Shown: positions 25,640 through 36,591, numbered from the stretch's first letter. The stretch: 64,000 nt of DNA from Bacteroides oleiciplenus YIT 12058 (GCF_000315485.1 NZ_JH992941.1:682001-746000); one strand, 5' to 3'. Notes: generated by a model from the sequence alone, not told the origin. Translations and numbers: made by a program.

Positions 25640-27277
25640 ATGAAAAGAAGTTGCATAACGCCCATCTATCGCCTGTTTGTAGCCTTCACATTGCCGCTCG
25701 CCTTGTTCTCCTGCAACAATCAACCGACCTCTGTTGCGATTCCAACGGAAGAGCAAGTCGGCGCCTTGGTGATGCCGGAAGAAATCGCTCCCGTCACCGA
25801 TGCACCTTTCGAGTTACCTGATTTCAAGAGACCGGTGTTTCCCGACCTCACAGTCAGCATCACCGAACGTGGAGCTAAAAAAGACACATTTATTACCGAC
25901 GTGATAAATAACCTGATTGATGAAGTGAACGCAAAAGGCGGTGGAACAGTACTGATACCTGCCGGAAAATGGTTTGCCGGGCGTATTACATTGAAGAGCA
26001 ATGTAAACCTCCACATTGCCGAAGGGGCAGTTATCGAATTTTCCGGACGGGTGGAAGATTATCTTCCCGCCGTATTTACCCGCCACGAGGGCATTGAGAT
26101 GTTGGCTTCCGGTGCATTCATTTATGCCAATGGACAACACAACATTGCGGTGACCGGTAAGGGAACAATCCTTGGTCCTGAGTTGGACTCCGAAGTAAGA
26201 ACCCGTTTGAACACTGCAGCCAACGTAGATATAGATGTACCTCCATCCATGCCTCTTGCCAAACGCGTGTTCGACGGTATGGAAGGACGAGATTTCCAAC
26301 CACCGAGAACAATCGCACCAATCAATTGCACCAACGTATTTATCGAAGGCATCACAATGAACCGCAGTGCTATCTGGAACGTAGTACCCACATATTGCGA
26401 GAACGTTATCATCCGTGGAATTACAGTGAATTCGTTGGGGATACCCCGTGGCGACGGCATTGATGTGGAATCGTCTAAAAATGTACTTATCGAGTATTGT
26501 ACCTTGAATTGCGGCGATGATTGCTTTACACTGAAATCGGGCCGGGGAGAAGAAGGAGTGCGCATAGGCAGACCAACCGAAAACGTAGTCATCCGCTACT
26601 CTTTAGCCCAACAAGGACATGGTGGCATAACCTGTGGAAGCGAAACGGCAGGGAATATAAAGAATATCTATGCCCACGATTGCGTTTTTAACGGTACATG
26701 GTCGGGGATTCGTTTCAAAGCATTCCGGCCTCGTGGAGGCGGTACGGAAAATGTATTGTATAAGCGCATCCGCATGATAGATGTGAACGTGGCTTTCATC
26801 TGGGATATGCTGGGAAGCCGCCGTTGGGTGGGCGATCTGGCAAACCGTTTGCCGCTAAGAGAGGTTACTGAACTGACTCCGATATTGAGAAACATTCATG
26901 TAAAAGACTTCATCGTGGAGTCGGCAGACAATTTTATAAGCGCCAACTGCATTCCGGAAATTCCCGTTAACAATGTATTGATTGAAAATGGTGAAGTCAA
27001 CACTACATCACTCATACCTGTGTTGAATGATGTCGACGGATTTATTTTACGCAACCTAAGTTTTCGGGCACGGGAAAATAAGATTAACATCCTTGACGGA
27101 CGGAATATCTTATTAGATCAGGTCAGGTTCGAGATTCCCGGAAATGAATTGGCCGTTAACATACAAGGTACGCAGTCGGCAAGTATTGTGCTCCGAAACA
27201 ATGGCAATGACATCAGGATAGGGACAGCCTCCCACCGACTCATTTTGCAGAATGGGATTGCATTTAAATTAGAGTAA
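25640..27277 (+). CDS. Glycoside hydrolase family 28 (polygalacturonase/rhamnogalacturonase type)
   Basis: 545-aa lipoprotein (LALFSC) with a right-handed beta-helix. It opens with GGGTVLIPAGKWFAGRI and LKSNVNLHIAEGAVIEF. Catalytic motifs of the family are GDGIDVESSKNV, CGDDCFTLKSG, QGHGGITCGSE and SGIRFKAF (the RIK position is RFK). GH28 enzymes hydrolyse alpha-galacturonosyl bonds in pectin. With GH105 and GH106 in the same locus, a rhamnogalacturonan or substituted galacturonan substrate is likely. It ends the left operon of PUL 2. Confidence 0.92.
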   Translation: MKRSCITPIYRLFVAFTLPLALFSCNNQPTSVAIPTEEQVGALVMPEEIAPVTDAPFELPDFKRPVFPDLTVSITERGAKKDTFITDVINNLIDEVNAKGGGTVLIPAGKWFAGRITLKSNVNLHIAEGAVIEFSGRVEDYLPAVFTRHEGIEMLASGAFIYANGQHNIAVTGKGTILGPELDSEVRTRLNTAANVDIDVPPSMPLAKRVFDGMEGRDFQPPRTIAPINCTNVFIEGITMNRSAIWNVVPTYCENVIIRGITVNSLGIPRGDGIDVESSKNVLIEYCTLNCGDDCFTLKSGRGEEGVRIGRPTENVVIRYSLAQQGHGGITCGSETAGNIKNIYAHDCVFNGTWSGIRFKAFRPRGGGTENVLYKRIRMIDVNVAFIWDMLGSRRWVGDLANRLPLREVTELTPILRNIHVKDFIVESADNFISANCIPEIPVNNVLIENGEVNTTSLIPVLNDVDGFILRNLSFRARENKINILDGRNILLDQVRFEIPGNELAVNIQGTQSASIVLRNNGNDIRIGTASHRLILQNGIAFKLE

Positions 27278-27303
27278 ATATATTATTTCTCCTGCCGATT
27301 GCT

Positions 27304-27311
27304 TACCTTTG
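27304..27311 (+). promoter_or_regulatory. Promoter -7 box for the PUL 2 HTCS gene
   Basis: TACCTTTG lies 25 bp before the ATG at 27336 and 26 bp after the GH28 stop. It gives the regulator its own basal promoter. Confidence 0.6.
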
Positions 27312-27335
27312 CTCTTGATTCAACACCGGAAAATC

Positions 27336-30300
27336 ATGTATCAATCTATAATCAGCGATAGACAAAAAACAATTCTGTTTGGGTTGTTATTTCAGTTCCT
27401 GTCTGTTATTATCATACCTTCTTTTGCCCATGATATATTGCAAATCAATACCGTAACCAACCGAAACGGGTTATCCCAGAATACAGTCAGAGCATTGATG
27501 CAAGACAGTCAGGGGTTTCTGTGGATGGGCACTATTAATGGCGTAAACCGGTTTAATGGCAAGGAATTCCTTACCATTAAACCCGGCCCCGGTCTTTCTT
27601 CGTCTATGGCGGACAACAGAATAACAAACCTGTTTGAAGATAAAAACGGTTTTATCTGGATACACACCTTCTCGAATACCTTTTTCTGTTACGATACCAA
27701 ATTAGAATCGTTCATAGATTATACCGCCGAATCAAAACTCTTCAATCAAATTACGGAAACAACCAATGGCGATATCTGGTTATGGGGGAAACAAGGATGC
27801 TTGCGAATACGCCATATAAACGGGAAATTGCAATCGCAGCCTTTTAATGATTCCCGCTTGAATCATCACCCCACATCTGTCTTGTTTGAAGACTCGAAGC
27901 ATAGCGTATGGATTGGAACAGATAACGAACTTTTCCGACTAACGGGTAATACATTAACGTCTGTTGAAAAGGGCACAACCTATAAAAGCGTACACGAAAT
28001 AGGTGAGCGTTTATTTTTTATCTCAGAAAGCAGTATCGCAATATTCGATGACCGTGACCGTGAATTTCTCCCGGCAGTAAGTATCGTCACCGATCCCAGC
28101 GCAGCATTAACTTCTTCTTGCCTCATCGACGGGGGTATCATTCTGATCAACGGAAGAAAAGGAATGCATGCTTTCGATACCCATACACTGAATGTTATAT
28201 CTGCACACCCGTTCTTCCCACATACACCACCGGTGGATGGCAGTTTTATCATTGATAACAAAGGGGGTGTTTGGGTATACAACAGAACAGGAATGCTCTG
28301 GAGACATCGTGCCGGAAATAGGTTTGAGGCATTGCATCTGATCCCTCCTGAAATCTTGCCTTTAGTATATAATGAGCGATTCAAGGTATACCACGATTCA
28401 AGGGGGATTATCTGGATCACTACCTATGGAAACGGACTGTTTGCCATTGACACATCAGATGAAACGATTCATCACTACACTGCAAATAAAGAATTAACAA
28501 GCAACTATCTATTCTGTGTCACCGAAGACAGCTCCGGTGAAATATGGGTAGGTACTGAATTTGCCGGAGCCATCAAAATATCCTTAACCCACTATCCGGT
28601 CAATGTACTCAATGTTTCGAATGACAATATTAACAGAGGGAATGCTATCCGTCTGATATACGAGGACTCCAACCGGCAATATTGGTTCGGAACGCGAGGC
28701 GGACATTTATATCTGTGCGATTCCTTATTCAATCCCTTGCACGATTATCACATGAATGGAGGCATACCCTTTAGCATGGCCGAAGATACGCTGGGCTGTA
28801 AATGGGTGGGAACGAAAGGGGAAGGACTTTTCATCTTTCCGCCCAAAAGCACCGGGGGGAAACCACAGAATTTTCATTTGCATAGCCACGCAAGGCAGAG
28901 CTCTTTAAGCAATAATATCTTCACTGTTCTTCGGGATACCAAAAATCGTATGTGGATTTCGACTTTTGGTGGAGGTCTGCATTTGGGCGAACGGAAAGGT
29001 GACCGACTCACTTTTACTCAGATTAACATGGCAAACGAACAGCAGGACATGATGCGTTCCATGATACAAGACCGCGAGGGCCTGATGTGGGTAGGAAGCA
29101 ATGAAGGCGCCATTGTGTTTGAGCCGGACGAACTGATGCGGGATAATACCCAATACCTGAACTTCCGGTCGGACACGAAGAATCCGCAATCGCTGAGCAA
29201 CGATGAAGTGAAAGTGATTTTTGAAGATAGTAAAGGAAATATCTGGTTAGGTACCACCGGAGGCGGTCTGAACCTGTTGATAAGAGAAAATCCACTCCGT
29301 GATTCGTGGTTTAAGCATTATACCAGCAAAAACGGACTATCGAACGAGATTATCCAAGCTATTACGGAGGATAATGAAGGGTATATATGGGTGAGTACAG
29401 AAAATGACATTTCGAGATTTAATCCCACCACCGAACGTTTTGAAAATATCATTTTCTCTGAAAGCAAACAGCCCACTATTTTCAGTGAGTTATCGAGCTG
29501 GAAAAACAGTGATGGCGAGTTGATGTTCGGAAGTTATAATGGAATATATAGATTTAACCCGGCCGAAATTGCATACAAGACCTATGTTCCTCCGGTTACC
29601 ATTACCGATTTACGCATTAATGGCAATAAAGTAAAACCCGGCGAGGAGCACTCGCCTCTTACGGAAAGTATTACTACCACCTCTAAAATCATCCTTAACC
29701 ATAACCAGAACTCTTTTAATCTGGAGTTTTCGGTGCTTGATTTTCACGCACCGGAGTATAACCAATACACTTACTACCTCGAAGGGTATGAAAAAGATTG
29801 GAATAACATATCACGCAGCAACGTAGCCACCTACCGGAATATCCCTCCGGGAACTTACACTTTCCGTGTAAAAGGAACAAATAGTTTTGGTGTATGGAGT
29901 GCTCAGGAAACTACGGTAGAAATCGTAGTCAAGGCACCGTGGTGGAAATCGGGCTGGGCATTTCTCTTGTATACTATAACCACAGTCATTATTGCCTTTT
30001 TCGTATCGCGAATGCTAATCAAAATACACCGCTTGAATACGGCTGTCGAAGTAGAAAAGCAGTTAACAGAATACAAGTTGCGCTTTTTCACCAACATTTC
30101 ACATGAGTTTCGTACCCCGCTAACAATTATCCGTGGTTCGATAGATGCTTTGCTGAATTATGGTAACCTGCCCTGGTTTGTGGACAAGCAGGTGAACGCC
30201 TTATCCAAAAGTTCCTCCCGTTTACTTCGCCTGATAGATCAATTGCTCGAATTCCGCAAGTTACAAAACAGCAAGATGGAATTACGGTTGGAGAAAACAA

Positions 30301-31613
30301 ATGTCGTAAGCTTCTTCTACGATATTTATCAAACATTTAATGAGGTAGCCGAAAAGAAGAAGATTGAATACCAATTCGTATCGGACGAACAAAAATGGCG
30401 CATGCTAATCGATAAAAGTAAGATGGACAAGGTAGCATACAATCTATTATCAAACGCCTTTAAACATACTCCTCATGGAGGGAAAATCGTCATGAGCCTG
30501 CATTTCTCTACCACTGACGATTCTCTTATAATCCATGTGGCTGATAACGGAAAAGGCGTACCCAAAGAACAGCGTGAGCACCTGTTCGTACGTTTTCAGC
30601 AGATAAACTATACTTCCAATGGAACAGGGGTGGGTTTGCATTTCACTTCCGAATTGTTAAAGGTGCATAAAGGTCGTATAAAATACATCGAGTCAGAATG
30701 GGGTGGAGCATGTTTTGAAGTATCCATACCTTTATCCGATTCAGCCTATAGCCAAGAAGATATTATGAAAGACGAAAATATACTATATACTCCGGAAAAT
30801 GTTTCTACAGACCATATCAAGGACATAAAATCATTCGATTCACCCATCGGTAAGCCTTATAAGGAATATGATATCATGGTGGTTGAAGATGATGATGACG
30901 TCCGGGAGTTCATCGTAGACCAGCTCAGTGAATATTTTACCGTATTATCGGCTACCAATGGTGCGGAAGGTCTGGAAAAGATAGCAGAAAGGCAACCCAA
31001 CATCATTGTCAGCGATGTTATGATGCCCGAAATTGATGGTTTCGAACTTACCAAACGTATTAAAGATGGAGCTGAGACAAGCCATATCCCCGTCGTTCTG
31101 CTCACCGCGCACTCGTCGGAACAACACCAGTTGGAAGGTGTGAAAATGGGCGCAGACGATTATGTTACCAAACCATTTAGTATAGAATATCTGGTTACCC
31201 GCATTCTGAAACTAATCGAACAACGCGAAAAGCTACAACAGAAGTTCATGACTGAACCTGGTTTAAAACAACTGAATACGAATTTCACAGATAGGGATAA
31301 GGTCTTTTTAAACAAACTACACGACATCATAGAGAAAAATATAGACAATTCCGAATTTACCGTTGAAGATTTTGCACAGGCACTTTCCATGGCTCGTACA
31401 AATTTCTATAAAAAGGTAAAGGGGCTCACAGGACATTCTCCCAACGAGTATCTACGGATTATACGCATGAAGAAAGCTGCGGAATTGCTCCTGACAACCG
31501 ATATGAATGTGGGTGAAATATCCTATCAGATAGGATTCAACGATCAATTCCACTTCAGCAAAATATTTAAAAGTCAGTTTGGGGTATCGCCGTTGCAGTA
31601 TAGAAAGAAGTGA
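27336..31613 (+). CDS. Hybrid two-component system regulator (HTCS) of PUL 2
   Basis: 1425-aa one-chain sensor and regulator. Order: signal sequence; two seven-bladed-type propeller halves with GFLWMGT, GNIWLGT-like repeats; Y_Y_Y domain ~770-860; membrane helix ~873-895; kinase with His923 in FFTNISHEFRTPLT; ATPase with YNLLSNAFKHT, DNGKGVP and GTGVGL; receiver with Asp1227 in VSDVMMP; AraC-type domain ~1325-1420. The frame opens upstream at a TTG at 27309 inside the promoter box, so ATG 27336 is used. It sits in the middle of PUL 2 and probably acts at both matched operators (22018 and 31658). Confidence 0.95.
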   Translation: MYQSIISDRQKTILFGLLFQFLSVIIIPSFAHDILQINTVTNRNGLSQNTVRALMQDSQGFLWMGTINGVNRFNGKEFLTIKPGPGLSSSMADNRITNLFEDKNGFIWIHTFSNTFFCYDTKLESFIDYTAESKLFNQITETTNGDIWLWGKQGCLRIRHINGKLQSQPFNDSRLNHHPTSVLFEDSKHSVWIGTDNELFRLTGNTLTSVEKGTTYKSVHEIGERLFFISESSIAIFDDRDREFLPAVSIVTDPSAALTSSCLIDGGIILINGRKGMHAFDTHTLNVISAHPFFPHTPPVDGSFIIDNKGGVWVYNRTGMLWRHRAGNRFEALHLIPPEILPLVYNERFKVYHDSRGIIWITTYGNGLFAIDTSDETIHHYTANKELTSNYLFCVTEDSSGEIWVGTEFAGAIKISLTHYPVNVLNVSNDNINRGNAIRLIYEDSNRQYWFGTRGGHLYLCDSLFNPLHDYHMNGGIPFSMAEDTLGCKWVGTKGEGLFIFPPKSTGGKPQNFHLHSHARQSSLSNNIFTVLRDTKNRMWISTFGGGLHLGERKGDRLTFTQINMANEQQDMMRSMIQDREGLMWVGSNEGAIVFEPDELMRDNTQYLNFRSDTKNPQSLSNDEVKVIFEDSKGNIWLGTTGGGLNLLIRENPLRDSWFKHYTSKNGLSNEIIQAITEDNEGYIWVSTENDISRFNPTTERFENIIFSESKQPTIFSELSSWKNSDGELMFGSYNGIYRFNPAEIAYKTYVPPVTITDLRINGNKVKPGEEHSPLTESITTTSKIILNHNQNSFNLEFSVLDFHAPEYNQYTYYLEGYEKDWNNISRSNVATYRNIPPGTYTFRVKGTNSFGVWSAQETTVEIVVKAPWWKSGWAFLLYTITTVIIAFFVSRMLIKIHRLNTAVEVEKQLTEYKLRFFTNISHEFRTPLTIIRGSIDALLNYGNLPWFVDKQVNALSKSSSRLLRLIDQLLEFRKLQNSKMELRLEKTNVVSFFYDIYQTFNEVAEKKKIEYQFVSDEQKWRMLIDKSKMDKVAYNLLSNAFKHTPHGGKIVMSLHFSTTDDSLIIHVADNGKGVPKEQREHLFVRFQQINYTSNGTGVGLHFTSELLKVHKGRIKYIESEWGGACFEVSIPLSDSAYSQEDIMKDENILYTPENVSTDHIKDIKSFDSPIGKPYKEYDIMVVEDDDDVREFIVDQLSEYFTVLSATNGAEGLEKIAERQPNIIVSDVMMPEIDGFELTKRIKDGAETSHIPVVLLTAHSSEQHQLEGVKMGADDYVTKPFSIEYLVTRILKLIEQREKLQQKFMTEPGLKQLNTNFTDRDKVFLNKLHDIIEKNIDNSEFTVEDFAQALSMARTNFYKKVKGLTGHSPNEYLRIIRMKKAAELLLTTDMNVGEISYQIGFNDQFHFSKIFKSQFGVSPLQYRKK

Positions 31614-31657
31614 GAATATCCCAAATTTGCCTCAATACATTTCAAATGAACCCTTCA

Positions 31658-31724
31658 TTTTGATAATAACCACATAAAAATGTACTCCCGTACATATATT
31701 CCAAGCGTCCTCTGAGTACGTTTG
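31658..31724 (+). promoter_or_regulatory. Putative HTCS-2 operator and promoter before susC of PUL 2
   Basis: The 36-bp block 31658-31693 is the partner of 22018-22053. The -7 box TACGTTTG is at 31717-31724, with TGTAC 36 bp before it. Transcription would start ~65 bp before the susC ATG. Confidence 0.65.
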
Positions 31725-31795
31725 CAGCGTAACTCCTACGATGAATTGATACATTTCAATAGGAGCCTTAATTAATTTTAAACTAATATTATTTT

Positions 31796-34700
31796 ATGGA
31801 AAATGGAAAAAGACAGGGTGCCTTACACCTTATGAGAAAGTTTCTCAGACCTTCATTTGTAGTGCTATTTTTAGTAATAGCCACTATTGCATTTTCACAA
31901 AGCAAATCAATTTCGGGTACTATACTTGATAGTACCGGTGAGCCAATTATTGGCGCAAATGTAACAGTAGATGGTACCGCCAATGGTACCATATCCGACC
32001 TGGACGGAAAGTTTAGCCTTTCCGGTGTAACTGATAATAGCAAACTTAAAGTTAGCTACATTGGTTTCCTTACGCAAATCTTTCCGGTATCAGGTAAAAC
32101 CAATTTCCAAATCATCTTAAAAGAAGATGCACAATCGTTAGATGAAGTGGTGGTGGTAGGTTATGGTACCATTAAAAAATCGAATACAGTCGGTTCCATT
32201 GGTACGATGAAAGCAGATGCTATTGAAGACCGCCCCATTGCGCGTGTTGAACAGGCATTACAAGGACAGATAGCAGGGGTATCCGTAAGAAGCACTTCCG
32301 GTTCACCGGGTAGTGATATCACAATCAGTGTGCGTGGAAATGCTTCCATCAATGGAGAAAGTACTCCATTGTACGTTGTTGACGGTGTGCCGCTTGACAA
32401 CCTTTCAGGAATCAACCCCAATGATATTGCCTCTCTTGATGTATTGAAAGATGCAGCTTCGGCTTCTATCTACGGAGCACGTGGTTCAAATGGTGTTATC
32501 CTCATTACAACAAAACAAGGTAGAACAGGCAAACCCGTAATCACACTGAATGCGTATGCGGCATATTCTACCATTGAAAGAAAAGTAGATGTAATGAACT
32601 CGGAAGAATGGATAGCGTTCAATAAAAAGTGGTACGATCACCAATGGGTAACCAAAACTGGCCAACCGGCATCAGTCAGTCAAGCCGACAGGATAGCCTA
32701 TGCTGAACAAAAAGATGGAAAGACTTACTCATCACGGGCAGAATTAGCTGGCATTCGGAATAATTATGGTATATATGACCCATGGTGGGATAGCAGTGAC
32801 CTTGAAGCCATTGACTGGCAAGATGAACTGTTTAGGACAGCTCCGTCTTACGATATTCAACTCAATGCTTCGGGTGCTACTGAGAGATTAAACTATACAG
32901 TTTCCGGTGGTGTGTTTTCACAAGACGGCGTCATTCATGGTTCATCCTATGACCGTTATTCTTTACGTGCCCGATTCGAAGCGCAAATGACAGATCGCAT
33001 CAAAATAGGAGTTAATATTGCCCCCTCCTATGGAGTCCGCGAAGGCGCAAATGTAGATGGTAAAGACAATGCAGTATCTGGTGCATTAAGTCTTCCCGGT
33101 TGGGTGCTTCCAGGTGCTGGACGAAATGCCGGTGCAAAGCCTTATAAATTTTATGACACATGGGGACCGGGACCTAATAATGTAAGTCCGTATATAAGAG
33201 CTACAGCTCCTGAAAGAAAAATAGCCGATACACGTGTCAACACATCTTTAAATACCACCATCAACATATTAAAAGGACTTGATGTTCACGGTATGGTTGC
33301 ATGGAACTATCGCTCAAATAACGAACGGGAATATACCCCTACATGGTCAAATGGAAAATGGGATGTAGCAAAATATCCTGGTGAATATTCTAGTTCTACT
33401 TATAATACAGTACTTTCGAACTCATTATTGTTTCAAGGGTTATTGACCTACACAAAAGAATGGGGTATTCATAGTATTGATGCATTATTAGGTATATCAC
33501 AAGAAAGCTCTAGTACAACATATTCTAAACAAGGTCAATCTGCATTTCCTGACGATAAAACGTGGATTTTCAATAAAGATAAAGGCAAGACAGATAAGAA
33601 TGAAGTAACTTATAATAAAAATGCCATTATATCTTATTTTGGTCGTGTACAATATGCATTAATGGATCGTTATCTTGCTACGATTTCTCTTCGTCGCGAC
33701 GGTTCGTCCAAATTTGGGTCTAAAAACCGTTGGGGATTTTTCCCATCCGTATCCGGAGCTTGGAAAGTAAATGAAGAGCCTTTTCTACGTGATGTAGAGT
33801 GGTTAGGAACTACAAAATTACGTTTAAGTTGGGGACAAGCAGGTAATGACCGTATTGGTACGGCACAATTCTTGTCTAACATGTCTGCCTTAAATTATCC
33901 TACCGGTGAAGGACAAACTTTAACTAATGGATATGTCGTAGGTAATATTGCCAACTCATTACTTGGTTGGGAAACTACTACTTCATACAACATAGGGGTT
34001 GACTTTGGTATTCTCAACAACCGAATTTATTTATCTATGGATTACTATAAAAAGAAGACAAAGGATTTGCTGTTGAAAGCACCCGTCTCTTTAATCACCG
34101 GATACTCAAATATGATGGATAACGTAGGTAATGTAGACAACTGGGGGATGGAATTTGAGCTAAATACAGCAAACATTTCAGCTCGTAAGTTCAAGTGGAA
34201 CAGTTCATTGAATATATATTTTAACAGAAATAAAATTACCAGTTTAGGGACTGATAATTCGGATATCCGTTCAGGACAAGGTAATACGATTATCCAAAAG
34301 GTAGGACACCCTATTAATTCATACATGTTATTGCGTGTTGAACGTACCTTACGTGCATCCGACTTTGAGGCAGATGGCGTTACCCCCAAAGAAGGAATAG
34401 CCATATATACCGGTCAAAAACCCGGAGACTCAAAGTGGGCTGATGTAAAAAAAGACGGTAAAATCACCTCGGATGATTATGATGTAGTTGGAAGCTACCA
34501 ACCTGATTTTGAGTGGGGATTTACTAACACATTCAAATATGGGAATTTCGATGCATCTATCTTAATGCAAGGCAGAGTGGGCGGAGATCTTCTAGCTATC
34601 GGTTCCCGAGGGTGGAATCGTGCAACTGGCGCACCAGGATACAACTACATGAGTAGATGGCTGTATAATGCATACTGGTCGGAGGACGAACCGGGCGATG

Positions 34701-34999
34701 GCAAAACACCGGCTTTCTTTGCTAATAGTGTAACTGGCGGGCAATATGATACGAACTGGATGTATGATGCCGGATATGTTCGTATTAAAAATATAACCCT
34801 GGGATACACTCTTCCACTCAAACCAAATGGCATAATAAGCCAAGCTCGTGTATATGCTTCTTGCGATAATGTGTATATGTGGGATAACTATGATCCCGGA
34901 TACTCACCTGAAGGTGCTACGCAAGATGGTGGTGCAGCCGATTGGGGTGCATATCCACAAGCTAGAACATTTTCTTTTGGTGTTAATATAACTTTCTAA
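31796..34999 (+). CDS. SusC-like TonB-dependent importer (PUL 2)
   Basis: 1067-aa outer-membrane importer with a carboxypeptidase-like domain (KSISGTILDSTGEPIIGANV), TonB-box region (LDEVVVVGYGTIKKS), plug (LQGQIAGVSV, ITISVRGNASING, LYVVDGVPL, SASIYGARGSNGVILITTKQG) and a barrel ending TFSFGVNITF. The first codons form the unusual lead-in MENGKRQGALHL before a second Met and the hydrophobic signal. A very similar lead-in precedes the GH106 gene of the same locus. Base composition is visibly more A/T-rich than in PUL 1. Confidence 0.95.
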   Translation: MENGKRQGALHLMRKFLRPSFVVLFLVIATIAFSQSKSISGTILDSTGEPIIGANVTVDGTANGTISDLDGKFSLSGVTDNSKLKVSYIGFLTQIFPVSGKTNFQIILKEDAQSLDEVVVVGYGTIKKSNTVGSIGTMKADAIEDRPIARVEQALQGQIAGVSVRSTSGSPGSDITISVRGNASINGESTPLYVVDGVPLDNLSGINPNDIASLDVLKDAASASIYGARGSNGVILITTKQGRTGKPVITLNAYAAYSTIERKVDVMNSEEWIAFNKKWYDHQWVTKTGQPASVSQADRIAYAEQKDGKTYSSRAELAGIRNNYGIYDPWWDSSDLEAIDWQDELFRTAPSYDIQLNASGATERLNYTVSGGVFSQDGVIHGSSYDRYSLRARFEAQMTDRIKIGVNIAPSYGVREGANVDGKDNAVSGALSLPGWVLPGAGRNAGAKPYKFYDTWGPGPNNVSPYIRATAPERKIADTRVNTSLNTTINILKGLDVHGMVAWNYRSNNEREYTPTWSNGKWDVAKYPGEYSSSTYNTVLSNSLLFQGLLTYTKEWGIHSIDALLGISQESSSTTYSKQGQSAFPDDKTWIFNKDKGKTDKNEVTYNKNAIISYFGRVQYALMDRYLATISLRRDGSSKFGSKNRWGFFPSVSGAWKVNEEPFLRDVEWLGTTKLRLSWGQAGNDRIGTAQFLSNMSALNYPTGEGQTLTNGYVVGNIANSLLGWETTTSYNIGVDFGILNNRIYLSMDYYKKKTKDLLLKAPVSLITGYSNMMDNVGNVDNWGMEFELNTANISARKFKWNSSLNIYFNRNKITSLGTDNSDIRSGQGNTIIQKVGHPINSYMLLRVERTLRASDFEADGVTPKEGIAIYTGQKPGDSKWADVKKDGKITSDDYDVVGSYQPDFEWGFTNTFKYGNFDASILMQGRVGGDLLAIGSRGWNRATGAPGYNYMSRWLYNAYWSEDEPGDGKTPAFFANSVTGGQYDTNWMYDAGYVRIKNITLGYTLPLKPNGIISQARVYASCDNVYMWDNYDPGYSPEGATQDGGAADWGAYPQARTFSFGVNITF

Positions 35000-35011
35000 A
35001 CAGTAAGAACA

Positions 35012-36541
35012 ATGAGAAAAGTAATATATATAGTAGCTCTATTTGCAGTGATATTGTCTTTTGCATCATGCGAGAATAATATTAATATTTATCCGGTCGA
35101 GAATAATACTGCGGACCAGTTTTATTCTTCAGAATTTGAAATGAATCAAGCCATTATTGGGGTGTATGCGCGATTAGGTCGTAATGGCACTAACACTGAC
35201 TTTCCTACCGATTATTATCTGCAAGCATCCGAAGGCCGTTCAGATAACTGGTTCTATGCCTCGTTAGCCAATGCGCAACGCGATCAGGTGGATTTCAGAA
35301 CATTTCATGTTACTGATGTTACAGTATTAAACCAGACCATCTATGCCCGGTTATATCAGATTATTAAGGAAGCAAACAATTTGCTAAGCAAAGCACCTGA
35401 AACTTATACCAGATATCGTGCAGAGGCTTGTTTTCTTCGCGCACTGGCTTATTTTGAACTAGTAAGAGCTTATGGACCTCAGCCGGTATTTAATTACCCG
35501 ATTGAGAATGCGGATGCAAAGAAAATGGAACGTCAGCCTGTCACAGATGCTTATACTCAAATCATTTCCGACCTCGAATTTGCTGCTGCTAATCTTAATC
35601 CGTTTTATACAGGAAACGATGCGGGTCGTGTAGGTTCAATAGCCGCCAAATGTTTATTAGGACAAGTATATGTCACAATGGCCGGATATCCCCTAAATGA
35701 CAACACCGCTTATGGAAAAGCAGAAACTGTATTAAGCGGAATAATGAATGATGTTAAAGCGCGTTTTGCTCCCAATTATGCTTATATCTTCGATGTAGAA
35801 AAAGAAAATAAATATGATCTTTTTTCCGTTCAGTTTGCATCTGGTAATCAAGGGTTGGGAAGTTCAATGGCGGGTTTTGTAACCGCAAGTGGTTCAACTG
35901 GAACCTGTTTTCCTGAATGGGCCTATGCAGGATACACACAGCAAGGTCAAGATTTCCGTGTAGATACGCTTCTGATAAATAAAATGAAAGAAGTCAACGA
36001 TAAGAGATTGGTAACAACAGTCGCCGATGGTTTCTGGACAATAGTTGACCATGGATATACCAAACAAGATACGATTGACTATTATCAAAAAAGGTCTCTT
36101 CTCATCAAATACCTGACCAAGGACAATACAAATGCCACGATTAAAGCGTGGAATGATTATCCGTTAAACTATCCGATCCTCCGCCCAGCAGATGCTTATT
36201 TGTTATATGCCGAAGCATTGGTCAATAATGGCAAAGCCGGTCAAGCCAAAGAATGGGTAGATGCTATACGCGAACGTGCAGGACTTGCTCCTTTAACCGC
36301 AGATCCGACCATAGATGATATCATGTATGAGCGCAGATGCGAATTCTTAGGTGAAGGGAAACGATATTTTGATTTGGTCAGAATGGGGGAAAGTTCTTTT
36401 ATAACCACATTAAAGAACTTCTCAGACCACTACCATGTAGGTAAGAATGCCAATGAACCGGATAAACGCGACATGCTATTACCTATTCCCCTAACTGTAA
36501 GAGCAATACACACCACATGGGAACAAAATTACGGGTATTAG
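35012..36541 (+). CDS. SusD-like surface glycan-binding lipoprotein (PUL 2)
   Basis: 509-aa RagB/SusD protein, 12 bp after susC. Lipoprotein signal ends SFASC. Motifs: FYSSEFEMNQAIIGVYARLG, FLRALAYFELVRAYGPQPV, LRPADAYLLYAEALVN, AIRERAGL, MYERRCEFLGEGKRYFDLVRMG and C-terminal MLLPIPLTV. It would bind rhamnogalacturonan-type fragments at the cell surface and cap the SusC channel. Confidence 0.95.
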   Translation: MRKVIYIVALFAVILSFASCENNINIYPVENNTADQFYSSEFEMNQAIIGVYARLGRNGTNTDFPTDYYLQASEGRSDNWFYASLANAQRDQVDFRTFHVTDVTVLNQTIYARLYQIIKEANNLLSKAPETYTRYRAEACFLRALAYFELVRAYGPQPVFNYPIENADAKKMERQPVTDAYTQIISDLEFAAANLNPFYTGNDAGRVGSIAAKCLLGQVYVTMAGYPLNDNTAYGKAETVLSGIMNDVKARFAPNYAYIFDVEKENKYDLFSVQFASGNQGLGSSMAGFVTASGSTGTCFPEWAYAGYTQQGQDFRVDTLLINKMKEVNDKRLVTTVADGFWTIVDHGYTKQDTIDYYQKRSLLIKYLTKDNTNATIKAWNDYPLNYPILRPADAYLLYAEALVNNGKAGQAKEWVDAIRERAGLAPLTADPTIDDIMYERRCEFLGEGKRYFDLVRMGESSFITTLKNFSDHYHVGKNANEPDKRDMLLPIPLTVRAIHTTWEQNYGY

Positions 36542-36565
36542 TTTATATATAAATGAAGTAAAATG

Positions 36566-36591
36566 GGAGATGTTAGGAAACCTACATCTCC
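36566..36591 (+). terminator. Hairpin after susD of PUL 2
   Basis: GGAGATGTTAGG (36566-36577) pairs with CCTACATCTCC (36581-36591) with one bulged base. The T-run after it is weak, so read-through into the enzyme genes is expected. Confidence 0.5.
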
